A stretch of DNA of 49,528 bases, from positions 1 to 49,528 of the forward strand of contig JAUCBJ010005618.1 in the NCBI GenBank assembly GCA_032718475.1, read 5' to 3'. This DNA is from Nemertoderma westbladi (taxonomy: Eukaryota > Xenacoelomorpha > Nemertodermatida > Nemertodermatidae). A model generated the notes under the pieces. That model had not been told where the DNA came from. It saw only the letters and a program-made list of their open reading frames with translations, and did no database searches. Every line of letters starts with the position of its first letter. The stretch's first letter is position 1. Both the position numbers and the translations under genes were made by a program. This document shows, in pieces, positions 31,490 to 41,310 of the stretch.

Positions 31490-33470
31490 AACAAAAGGTA
31501 ATATAGAATGAAAATTAAACTTGTTGGGGGTGGTGTGTCTAAAACGTTACACTAAAACGGACAAAATCTTTGGTCATAATCTTTTTAATTATTATAAAAC
31601 ATTTTAATTATTATTTCGGTTGATAGTTTTTTATAGAACTATCTTTCCTAGTTATATTATTATATACGGAGCTTTGTTATTATAAATTATTTATTGGATT
31701 TTACAGAATTTACTTTATTGGTTTAAACATATATTTGTACAAATTATTCGTCTAATATAAGTTATTGGATATTATTATTATTATAACGAACCTGTCTTTA
31801 GACTGGGTAGTTTTTGTCTAAAGCTGAGGCCGGCAAAAACACGATAGATATATTTACCTATATCACTCACTATATATTTACCTATATCACTATATATGTC
31901 ACTATATCACTCACTATGTATGTTCACCAAATGGCTTGAAACCACTTGCATGCATTGTAAAATTGTAAACGCAAGTATTTATCAATTGTTGTCTAGTTGT
32001 TGAATAAAAAAGTTGGGAACGATTCGAAGTGCGATATTCGAAATATTTGCATATTTTCAACATTATTGAACGCGAAATTAAATACCCATAACTCCCTTGC
32101 TTGAAATGTTTTTCAGGTGATTGATATTTAGCAATTATTATGAGGTTACTTACTACTGAAATCTGACAGAATGCCAAACGTATTATTATAGTTCTATCTC
32201 TATTCAGCCAGTTAGTGTAATGTCAAGCAGTACATCATTTATATATCGTATGTATCTATAGGGCCTAATTGTCATCGTTATAATACTGTCATCAACTTAG
32301 GCTAAGCTCAATTGTAATGCAAAGGCTTAGTAGGTTTTGTATATCTGGGACGTTTACAACAGCTGTCGATTAAACTAACAAAACCATAAAACTGAACCAG
32401 GGTGGCTGCCAGCCGGGTACCAACGGCTGTTGGGTAGACTTAAGGGAACATTTCACAAACTTTCATAGGATGCTTGTACATGTACATTATATTGGTTGCT
32501 CCGATGTTTTTATTAGGCTAACTGAGAATGTATCAGGTATAAATACTGTAATTATAGTGTTCTTTATTTTATTTATCTAATACAGAAAAGACCCCTCCGC
32601 AGAATAAACTGCTCTTTTGGGCCGTTTCTCAGGTTGCGGATATGGATACCATTTCACACATCATCGTAGTAATTGTGATTATGATTTGTTTGCCTAGGCG
32701 AATGTGTATTACATTAGATGGGAGGCAGTTTTTTGGTTGATGCAAGTCATTCTTGGTTTGCATCTTCCAATCCCATCTGTTTCTTGGAGTCTGTGTAAGA
32801 CAGGTTCGTTTAAAGCCATCTTGATGGCGTTCTAGTGGATATTATAAAAAACAATGAGTAAATAAAGTTTAGTGTTTTATAAAGTGTGGCAGAGGTTACA
32901 GCTTCTGTCGTGGTTTCACAATAAGTGTTTGGCAGGTAAGGTTCCCAAATTGCCGAAGATAAGATTGATGCATGTTGGTTGGTGATCTCTTTTCTACTGT
33001 TCTGAATGACAGGTGGCATAGAAACTTTTAATGCAAATGTGTTCTTTGCGATTTTAGTTTACTTATTTTTGCTCAATTTAAGTTTAAAGTTCCATTTTTT
33101 ATTGATAAGGTTAATTGCGTCCTAATATTCCAAATTTCTTAATCCAGAACTATCAATTGTAACATTGACGCCATCTAGTGTCGTTATATATATAGTCAGT
33201 TTAGCTTGAATGCCTTATTTGTGATGTCTAGGTGGCGCTACTGCACATTCCTTTGGAGGTATAAATGTTATGGATCCAAGGGCTCGCATTCACTCTTACT
33301 ATTACCATTGATATTAATTGTTTAGTGGAGTCACATGTATACACGAAGTGGGGCCTTCGCGCAGCACGTGACTTAAATTTAATTTAAGTACTAATTCGAA
33401 AGTATTACTGTATTAGCAAATTTTAAGCAGATTTCGCCTAATCACTTTTTACCTCTTTCATTTCTATTCA
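31490..33470. other. Spacer, no gene recognised
   Basis: AT-rich. It includes tatatcact microsatellite-like sequence (31855-31920) and two 'ctag...ggcgc' motifs near 33170-33240 that resemble the satellite anchor. 'ggggccttcgcgcagcacgtga' at 33352 resembles sequence in the Mutator-like element. Confidence 0.4.
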
Positions 33471-33479
33471 GACATTTCT

Positions 33480-33821
33480 GACTCTAGCGGTATAGTGAGA
33501 ACTGAAGATGGATTAGGGTCTCCAGCCCCACAAAGACACAGCCTATGGATGAATAGTACATACGTACATCGGACAAGTTTCATCTTGAATAACGGATAAC
33601 GAAATGAGAGACGGATCTCATTTTCAGAAATTTCGTCATATAGCGGCAGACCGATTAAATCTCCCCCCCCCCCCCCACAAAGACGCAGCATGTGGTCCAG
33701 AATATATGGCAAGATTCAGCTTAAACTGATTAAAATCAATGAGACGGGAGAATCTATTCACTTTCAGGCATAAAGTAGTCCTATAGCGGGTGACTGTTGA
33801 ACTGATTTTCAACAAAACAAA
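33480..33821. repeat. Diverged satellite monomers flanking the array
   Basis: Copies of the 'ctagcgg...agact' block at 33485, about 33641 and about 33783 are each followed by weak versions of the satellite sequence ('agtttcatcttgaa', 'gattcagcttaaactgatta'). They are much more diverged than the units to the right, as expected at the edge of an array. Confidence 0.65.
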
Positions 33822-35540
33822 TTTTCAACTTGGCAGCTTTAAATTCGACAAAGTTATAAGCATGTCAATATCATAACGACGACAGCGATTTCACTTTCAA
33901 ACCTTAGGCCCTCTAGCGGCAGACTGGAGAACTGCAGATGGATTCGCCTCCTTTGAAAGTCACAGCTAATGGTCTAATTCATATCTGCCAAGTTTCAGCT
34001 TAAACGGATTAAAAGCAAAGAAATGGGAGGGCATTTAATGTTTAGACATGTGGCCCTCTAGCGGGAGACCATTGCACTGATGGTGTCTGAAAGTCTCTCA
34101 AAAATCTCAACTTTAGCTCATATTGATACCTACAAATTTTCAACTTGGCAGCTTTAAATCCGACAAAGTTATTAGCATGTCAAAATCGTAACGACGACAA
34201 CGATTTCACTTTCAGACCTTTGGCCCTCTAGCGGCAGACTGGAGAACTGCAGATGGATTCGCCTCCTTTGAAAGTCACAGCTAATGGTCTAATACATATC
34301 TGCCAAGTTTCAGCTTAAACGGATTAAAAGCAAAGAAATGGGAGGGCATTTAATGTTTAGACATGTGGCCCTCTAGCGGGAGACCATTGCACTGATGGTG
34401 TCTGAAAGTCTCTCAAAAATCTCAACTTTAGCTCATATTGATACCTACAAATTTTCAACTTGGCAGCTTTAAATCCGACAAAGTTATTAGCATGTCAAAA
34501 TCGTAACGACGACAACGATTTCACTTTCAGACCTTTGGCCCTCTAGCGGCAGACTGGAGAACTGCAGATGGATTCGCCTCCTTTGAAAGTCACAGCTAAT
34601 GGTCTAATACATATCTGCCAAGTTTCAGCTTAAACGGATTAAAAGCAAAGAAATGGGAGGGCATTTAATGTTTAGACATGTGGCCCTCTAGCGGGAGACC
34701 ATTGCACTGATGGTGTCTGAAAGTCTCTCAAAAATCTCAACTTTAGCTCATATTGATACCTACAAATTTTCAACTTGGCAGCTTTAAATCCGACAAAGTT
34801 ATTAGCATGTCAAAATCGTAACGACGACAACGATTTCATTTTGATACCTACAAATTTTCAACTTGGCAGCTTTAAATCCGACAAAGTTATTAGCATGTCA
34901 AAATCGTAACGACGACAACGATTTCACTTTCAGACCTTTGGCCCTCTAGCGGCAGACTGGAGAACTGCAGATGGATTCGCCTCCTTTGAAAGTCACAGCT
35001 AATGGTCTAATACATATCTGCCAAGTTTCAGCTTAAACGGATTAAAAGCAAAGAAATGGGAGGGCATTTAATGTTTAGACATGTGGCCCTCTAGCGGGAG
35101 ACCATTGCACTGATGGTGTCTGAAAGTCTCTCAAAAATCTCAACTTTAGCTCATATTGATACCTACAAATTTTCAACTTGGCAGCTTTAAATCCGACAAA
35201 GTTATTAGCATGTCAAAATCGTAACGACGACAACGATTTCACTTTCAGACCTTTGGCCCTCTAGCGGCAGACTGGAGAACTGCAGATGGATTCGCCTCCT
35301 TTGAAAGTCACAGCTAATGGTCTAATACATATCTGCCAAGTTTCAGCTTAAACGGATTAAAAGCAAAGAAATGGGAGGGCATTTAATGTTTAGACATGTG
35401 GCCCTCTAGCGGGAGACCATTGCACTGATGGTGTCTGAAAGTCTCTCAAAAATCTCAACTTTTGCTCATATTGATACCTACAAATTTTCAACTTGGCAGC
35501 TTTAAATCCGACAAAGTTATTAGCATGTCAAAATCGTAAC
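33822..35540. repeat. Satellite with a 315-bp higher-order unit
   Basis: The anchor ttttcaacttggcagc is at 33822, 34137, 34452, 34767, 34855, 35170 and 35485. Spacings are 315 bp except one truncated 88-bp unit. From the second unit on copies look identical; the first differs at many sites. Each unit holds two diverged halves, 145 and 170 bp apart by their 'ccctctagcgg' blocks (10 exact copies from 33909 to 35402). It is non-coding. The array ends at the LINE. Confidence 0.92.
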
Positions 35541-35543
35541 GAC

Positions 35544-35575
<32 letters not shown>

Positions 35576-35605
35576 CGACGACAACGACGACGACGACGAC
35601 GACAA
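35538..35605. repeat. (GAC)n/(AAC) microsatellite at the LINE-satellite junction
   Basis: The satellite block 'gtaacgacgacaacg' is expanded here into a long GAC run with AAC interruptions, directly joined to the LINE 3' end. Arg-rich frames through it are artefacts. Confidence 0.8.
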
Positions 35606-35721
35606 CTATTTGCATAAATTGACCCACCCCCTAACAGTGTCAATTCGCTAAGGCTCCGCCAACTTCGTGGCTCGCCCCACACAGAAATTCGTAATAGAAA
35701 AATGCGAAAAAATTCGTATAA

Positions 35722-38133
35722 CTAGTCCCCACACACTGAATTTATAATTAGATCGATCTCATCACGGTTAAAACCCAAAATATCGATTTCATTATTGCGG
35801 TAATTAAGTAGTTCTTTAATTAATTGAATAGCGCCCGGATCCCCGTTTTTATACCACTTTCTTGATGCTACCTGCTTGAACATGAGCTTCAGTAAGTTCA
35901 ACTCTTGACAAAAGTTTCCAATGCGGCGGAAGTTAACCCCACTGACTGTTCTACAATCCGGCAGAGAGACATTCGCGAGAAATCTGACACATAATTTATT
36001 GCTGTTGAGGAGAGACTGTGCAAAAGAAACAAACCGGCTGCAAATCATTGACATCGGATGCGGAAAAGTACACAAACCCTCCACAATATAACAATGAGTT
36101 TTGTAGGGAAGGTTGTAGACCGTACGGACATTAATATTCCACGCGTGGCCCACACGCTGCGCTCCATCCGACCAGATATCCCACAAACTGCTACCATACA
36201 AACACATCGCATATCTTCTTTGTATTTCAAACAAACACGATGGATATGAGAATGAAAATTCCTGGTGTAAACTCCGTAATTTGCCTATAAATTGTCCTCT
36301 CTTACGAGTCATGTCTTGATCAAAGCTGCAGTTATAATCAACAATATTGCCAAGGTGCATCGCCTTCTTAACCCACGGAAGCTTAACGCCATCAAGTTTA
36401 ACGTTATTACTAGGCTCAGACCAACGTTTTACAAACGGGATACACTTTGATTTGCTTTTTGCTGGGTCACTATCGCGGCTGAATTTTAATTTGTATTTCA
36501 AAGAGAATTCCTCACAAATCGAGATCATAAATTGTAGACCAACTATTGTAGTACATAATAACAATAAGTCATCGGCATATGCCAATACACCGAAATACAC
36601 TGAACTGATACTGCAACCAACCTTGGACTTACGAAGAGCCACAATCAGTTTGTCTACAATGATACAAAAAAGAACCGGCGAGGCTACCGAACCCTGCCTG
36701 ACGCCATTCGAAACCAAAAAAGGATCCGATAAATTGTTACCCCATTTTACACAACATGACTGTTCCTTGTACATCCACAGAAGCACCCTTACAAACAAAA
36801 CCGAAAAACCTTTCTTTAGTAACTCCATAAATAATGTTACCCAATCCACCATATCGAACGCTTTCGATAAATCAAGAAACCACCCATAGACTGGGGTTGA
36901 GAACCGCGAATAATGCGAAATGACTTCTTTAGCAGTCCATGTACAGCTGGTGGTACTCGAACCTTTTTGAAAGCCAAACTGAAGTTCATCTACAAGAACT
37001 CTGTCCCCTTGAGAAAGTAGCATTACCCACTCAAACACCTTAATAAGTAGTGAAGATAACGCTATTGCCCGGTAATTATTTGATTTACTGAGATCACCCA
37101 AATTGTCTTTAACCAATGGAACAAGAGAACAAGTTAGAAGGTACTTAGGGACAAACCCATGAATGAGGAAGCTATTGAACATTGTCGCAATGTGTGCGTG
37201 TAGTAATTCTCCTCCATTAATCAGACAATCGGAATTAAAATCAAAAAGAATATCAGATTTCGAGTGTTTCAGTTTGAGTATAGCTGCTCTGACAAGTTCT
37301 GGAGTGATTTTATCCGAATCATGAACGGAGTAGCTGCTCAATTTAACAATAATTTCCTGGTCTAGCGCATTACTATCTGTACCATATTCCTGGTTGAATA
37401 GCCTCGAGTAAATCGATGCAAAATTACCTGCAATCCCCTTACCATCTGCAATTCCATCAATGGTGCTGCTCAGCATACCGCATTTACGCCCACGCAAATT
37501 CTTTATCATACTAAAAATATCATTATTATTATCCAGGCACGCTTGTAAAAATTTATCTCTCTTTACTGTATCACTCGACTTTTTTAGACGTCGTACTGCA
37601 TATTTATATTGTGCTCTTGATGAAAAACGTAAATAAAACAAAATACCGTTATTTGCATCTGGTTTACCAGCTGCACACCACATATTATGCCAGAACATGG
37701 CTTCCGTTTTATACGGCTTCACATAATCATTCCACCCCGGCCATTGTTTATTATTTGAAGCACCTGATACCGGTAAACAATTACATGCTGCTTTATCAAT
37801 AGCATCTAACACCTCAAAACAATAACATTCTAAATCAATTGTGTGATCTGGGTTGTCACACAAAATAATGCTACACTGGCTACATTCTAAATTAAGATTA
37901 TTGAGTGAATTATTTAAACAACTAATAAAATTTTCCTTTTCTGTATCATTTGCCTTTTGAAAATTATGCTTCCGTTTATTCACGTTGTCTGATACATCGG
38001 GTACAGAATTTATATGAACGTAATTAAATTGTGCATAAATAGGGCTATGGTTAGATAAATTATCTCCCGAATGCACAACCCCACAATCAAGACATATTAT
38101 CAATAAGAGTACTCGAACACATAAAACGATCAA
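35722..38133 (-). CDS. LINE endonuclease C-terminus, reverse transcriptase and C-terminal domain
   Basis: The frame is open for 803 codons. Its beginning carries the last endonuclease block ('NLSNHSPIYAQF', with Asn where SDH is usual), so the true product starts in the adjacent frame. RT motifs follow: 'YRAIALSSLLIKVFEW', motif A 'WFLDLSKAFDMVDW', motif B 'GVRQGSVASPVLFCII' and motif C 'VLAYADDLLLL'. After RT comes a C-terminal domain with 'MHLGNIVDYN' and a Cys-rich stretch. All RT catalytic Asp residues are present. The enzyme would make cDNA by target-primed reverse transcription. Confidence 0.88.
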   Translation of the reverse strand: MIVLCVRVLLLIICLDCGVVHSGDNLSNHSPIYAQFNYVHINSVPDVSDNVNKRKHNFQKANDTEKENFISCLNNSLNNLNLECSQCSIILCDNPDHTIDLECYCFEVLDAIDKAACNCLPVSGASNNKQWPGWNDYVKPYKTEAMFWHNMWCAAGKPDANNGILFYLRFSSRAQYKYAVRRLKKSSDTVKRDKFLQACLDNNNDIFSMIKNLRGRKCGMLSSTIDGIADGKGIAGNFASIYSRLFNQEYGTDSNALDQEIIVKLSSYSVHDSDKITPELVRAAILKLKHSKSDILFDFNSDCLINGGELLHAHIATMFNSFLIHGFVPKYLLTCSLVPLVKDNLGDLSKSNNYRAIALSSLLIKVFEWVMLLSQGDRVLVDELQFGFQKGSSTTSCTWTAKEVISHYSRFSTPVYGWFLDLSKAFDMVDWVTLFMELLKKGFSVLFVRVLLWMYKEQSCCVKWGNNLSDPFLVSNGVRQGSVASPVLFCIIVDKLIVALRKSKVGCSISSVYFGVLAYADDLLLLCTTIVGLQFMISICEEFSLKYKLKFSRDSDPAKSKSKCIPFVKRWSEPSNNVKLDGVKLPWVKKAMHLGNIVDYNCSFDQDMTRKRGQFIGKLRSLHQEFSFSYPSCLFEIQRRYAMCLYGSSLWDIWSDGAQRVGHAWNINVRTVYNLPYKTHCYIVEGLCTFPHPMSMICSRFVSFAQSLLNSNKLCVRFLANVSLPDCRTVSGVNFRRIGNFCQELNLLKLMFKQVASRKWYKNGDPGAIQLIKELLNYRNNEIDILGFNRDEIDLIINSVCGD

Positions 38134-38803
38134 TTAACGATGTACTTATGGTGTTGTTGGCACAAAACATATATGTATAATCTGCCTCGTGGAAATCCCA
38201 TAAGTCTACAAGACCAATCTCATTGAAAAATGATTGTACTGTACGAACATGTGCCGTGGATCGCACAAAATCGGTATTCAGATCTCCCGCTAGCAATGTA
38301 AGGGGCGAACCGTTGTTATTTAAAACTGTACGAATGTCGTTCAATATTATCAGGAGTTCATCTGACACTGTATCATGTAACTGTGGATCAACAGGAAAAT
38401 ACGCATTTAACAAAAGCAATGGGTTACTTTCACCGGGCAAAAATAACTGAACAGCCTGCAAACGATAATTACCAGTTTTTACTGTATTAACATTAATAAA
38501 TTTCATCAATTCTCTTTTAATAAATATACATAGTCCTCCTACCGGACGACCACGTTGCTGCTCATTACGATAGACCGCAGGTTCTATAGCACAATAAAAT
38601 TCAGAAAATGCATTACGTATTCGATAACTATTATCTTTTAACATAAAATGTTCCTGCAAACAAATGATATCCGACCCCAACGAAAGCACCTTCAAAAAGT
38701 CAATTTTATTATCTGCAAAACCTGTGCTGTTGTACGAGACAAATTTAAGTTTACTAAGACTTAGACTACTATTAGGTTCAGTTAATGGTGGTGGAGTAGC
38801 CAT
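38087..38803 (-). CDS. LINE apurinic-like endonuclease
   Basis: From ATG 38803, the APE-type endonuclease has 'FVSYNSTGF' (Asn), 'IICLQEH' (catalytic Glu), 'LLNAYFP' (Tyr), 'LLAGDLNTDF' (Asp/Asn) and 'SLIDRFM' (Asp). The frame ends at a stop near 38087 and overlaps the RT frame by 47 bp. One extra T near 38090 accounts for the shift, since the last endonuclease block continues in the RT frame. The enzyme would nick target DNA to start reverse transcription. Confidence 0.85.
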   Translation of the reverse strand: MATPPPLTEPNSSLSLSKLKFVSYNSTGFADNKIDFLKVLSLGSDIICLQEHFMLKDNSYRIRNAFSEFYCAIEPAVYRNEQQRGRPVGGLCIFIKRELMKFINVNTVKTGNYRLQAVQLFLPGESNPLLLLNAYFPVDPQLHDTVSDELLIILNDIRTVLNNNGSPLTLLAGDLNTDFVRSTAHVRTVQSFFNEIGLVDLWDFHEADYTYMFCANNTISTSLIDRFMCSSTLIDNMS

Positions 38804-38878
38804 GATGTGATATATACAAGCGATAATAATAATATGCCATAAAAAATAACAAATCAGACTATATATACACTATGCTTA

Positions 38879-40006
38879 CTAAACAACCTGGGGCGGGGGG
38901 TCCCTCCGATCGACGTTGGAGCTAGGATAGAATACATACTTGCGAACACACACTCCCGCAGGCCAAATTTCTGGATTCAGCAACTCCTCTAGTTTATCGA
39001 CCGAATAAGAAACCCGGATGCTCATCGTGCGCGCATCATCGTGAGACATTTTTACGATATCTTTCTCTGTAACGGTAATGTTACTGAACTTGAGATCTTC
39101 TACGATATCAGCTGCTGTAGTACCTCGTTGCAATCGGAAAACAAACACCGAGCCCGGAGCGGCTTTAGATCTGAAGGATGAACTACCGCCGGGACCGGAT
39201 TTACTCTTTGTGCCCGTGCCCATAACGTACTCCGGTCGCTGGCGTCTTCTCTGAACCAACTGAAAGGGAAGTTCGTTGTCTTATCCTCCGGATTGCGCGA
39301 CGGCGACAGCCGCGGACGTTTGCTACTCCCATTCCCGTCGCCCTGGGGGGCTACGGTATTTGGAATACCTTGAGATCTCCCACTTTGTCCACGGGTTGGC
39401 GTTACGTACCGACGTGGACCACCCTGTCTTGGCGACATCCCTTGGAGGTGCTGCGTAACATCAGCATACGGAGGTTTGCGGGTAGCTGGTGGTGGCGCTA
39501 ATGACCCTGGTCCATGGGGACCATAACCTGGCAAGGGAGGCGGTAACACCCCTGTCGAAGGCGTTCCCCACCCGGATCGCGAGATGGTAATCTTAGAATC
39601 AATACTAGATATTGACTCTTTCATCTTGTCAACCTTTTCATCCAACAATGATAACCTACTTAGCATTTGTTTCTGAAATACTTGACCCCGTACCCATACC
39701 GGTACCAGCACAACCAGATTTAGATAAGGCCACCCCGAAACGCGGGAGGGACAGGGCCTCTAATGCCCCTACAGCGATAAATGGCAACAGCCCATCTTTA
39801 TCGAGATCAACCATTCTCTCCCAAGTGTCCTTCAGATTGGCTTGGGCTGCGGTCCTCTCAGCAGACTCACGACGAGAAACCATCTCCAACCCCACCTTCT
39901 CATAGAGTGCGGACTTCGCCTGCAAAATTTCTTCTGGAGTAAATCTCGCTAAACATAACTCGCTACACGCAGCGTGCGTTTGCGAACTCAAACCTTGTAA
40001 TAACAC
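38879..40006 (-). pseudogene. LINE ORF1 protein, broken by two frameshifts
   Basis: Three overlapping open pieces in different frames make one ORF1. 39656-40006 is a helical N-terminus. 39100-39711 carries a short coiled coil ('LSLLDEKVDKMKESISSIDS') and a long Pro/Gly/Arg-rich linker. 38879-39259 carries an RRM-like C-terminal domain with 'GSVFVFRLQRGTTAADIVED' and then 'DKLLEPE..WPAGV'-type sequence (here 'LLNPEIWPAGVCVRKYVFY'). Shifts lie near 39690 and 39240. The protein would coat LINE RNA. There is no CCHC knuckle. Confidence 0.7.
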
Positions 40007-40020
40007 AGTTAGGCAGGAGT

Positions 40021-40484
40021 TACGTTTCCCCTAAAGGGAAACACCATCGCCAGACTTGAACCTTTGCGTAAATAATTAGTCAGACATTTACTTATTGTAT
40101 TGTGCCGCCTCACACTTGTGGTACTGTATATTAGTGGAATATAATATATGATCAATTACCGTTATAGACTGAGCGAAACATTGAGCAAATCAATACAATT
40201 GTGGGGAAGAAGGAATAAAAGTGATTCACTAGAACGGCCTTCCATTGAAGGTACACTAGCGCCATTACCGTTCAGTGACTCAGACTGGGTCTTTTACTCG
40301 CATTCTTATGTGCTCTAGAAAACAATCGGAGGGAGTCAAAATATATAAAATAGAGGTTAAAAACGTCTTTTTTGTCAAATGCACCAACAGAAACTCCATA
40401 GATAATGTGTCATAGATAATCCCACCTACCTTCTACACCTCCCCACCCTCCCCCCCCCCCCCCCCCCCCCCTCCTCCCAATAAC
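40021..40484. other. Spacer with a long C run
   Basis: 40020-40430 may include the LINE 5' UTR. 40449-40470 is a poly-C run of about 20 bases. No gene. Confidence 0.4.
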
Positions 40485-40548
40485 AAAGATTGTGCACAGG
40501 TTGGTCCTCATGGCAAAAGCAGTGTCTTGCGAAGCGGAGGTTGCTTTG
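40485..40548 (-). mobile_element. RTE-like LINE fragment
   Basis: 'ggtcctcatggcaaaagcag' and 'tgcgaagcggagg' match in inverse the C-terminal coding part of the LINE at about 12055-12115 (also 47160-47205). It is short and decayed. The next bases (40549-40600) resemble the 161-bp repeat of 18.4-19.6 kb ('caccaaaatttggtacccgcc'). Confidence 0.6.
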
Positions 40549-40664
40549 TTACACCAAAATTTGGTACCCGCCGCAAAAAACAGGTTTAAAATTTCTGGCA
40601 TATTTTATGTGTAATCCATTGTAATGTTCTTGGTTCGAAGTATAATAAAATATTGAATGGGAGA

Positions 40665-40905
40665 ATCTTTTAGGCTCTTTAAGCCAAGGAATGCCTGTTC
40701 ACCACCATGGGTGATCTTCCACAGGAAACCCTTCCACTATGTTACCCAAGTTGCCTTGGTTCCCATTTATCGACCACTAAAGGATGAAAGCCGGGGTTGG
40801 GCTAGGCTGCAGCATTTAAAGCACTGTGCCCAAACAGTGCTGCCCAATCTAGGGATCGAACCAGGGCTCCCTGATCGGAAGCCCAGTAACGTCACCACTA
40901 TAAAA
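40665..40905 (-). mobile_element. tRNA-derived SINE, same body as the 13.1-kb SINE
   Basis: Read on the minus strand it has an A-box-like tagtggtgacg, a B box ggttcgatccc (about 40855), then 'gggcacagtgctttaaatg', 'catcctttagtggtcgataa' and 'gggtttcctgtgga'. These blocks match the 13.1-kb SINE, while the tRNA heads differ more. The orientation is opposite. It is not a functional tRNA gene. Confidence 0.65.
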
Positions 40906-41078
40906 TATTAGAATGTAAAGAAACAAACAGAACACAATAAACCGATAATACGCCTAGTAACTGAGCAGGTGTTGTACCTGTTTTTATACAAAAACACAGA
41001 CAGAATATAATGTACAGAATGAATAGATCGAATAGAATGTCCTATCCAATCGGATGAAAACAACTGCACAAACTGCAT

Positions 41079-41131
41079 ATGGGGCGAGCCACATGCTAAT
41101 ACTGTCTAACATGCATATGGGGCGAGCCATA
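41079..41131. repeat. 33-bp direct duplication
   Basis: 'gcatatggggcgagcca' occurs at 41079 and 41112 with similar sequence between. Confidence 0.6.
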
Positions 41132-41200
41132 TGCTATATGTTTGCAAACCAGCACCATATGTATTATGATACACTTACACTACATCCATCTAATTGCGAA

Positions 41201-41310
41201 CACCAAAAAACAGGTGTAACTCAAAGATAGAGTTTTACAAATCATATTTCATGAAATGAAATTTTCAAAAAAAACGTCTCAATAAGTGCCAAAAGTAGGG
41301 TTTAAAAAAA
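41201..41310. mobile_element. Fragment of the 161-bp-repeat element
   Basis: 'acaccaaaaaacaggtgtaa' through 'agtgccaaaagtagggttta' matches 19310-19410 in the same orientation, showing that the 18.4-19.6 kb element is dispersed. Confidence 0.65.

Larger units (their letters stand above)
35606..40020 (-). mobile_element. APE-type non-LTR retrotransposon (CR1/L2/Jockey group), nearly full length
   Basis: On the minus strand, ORF1 (40006-38879), an APE endonuclease and RT (38803-35722) are followed by a short 3' UTR (35721-35606) ending at a GTC-type microsatellite. Three or so frameshifts are the only clear damage, so the copy is fairly young. The 5' end cannot be placed exactly; 40020-40430 shows no repeat or ORF and may contain the 5' UTR. 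The exact clade needs a phylogeny. Confidence 0.85.

Noticed and set aside
35488-35682. Arg-rich minus-strand frame
   Set aside because: It is translation of the GAC microsatellite.
39697-39715. 19-bp identity 'ataccggtaccagcacaac' with 49445-49463
   Set aside because: The two sites lie in unrelated proteins on opposite coding strands, and the match does not extend. Taken as chance.
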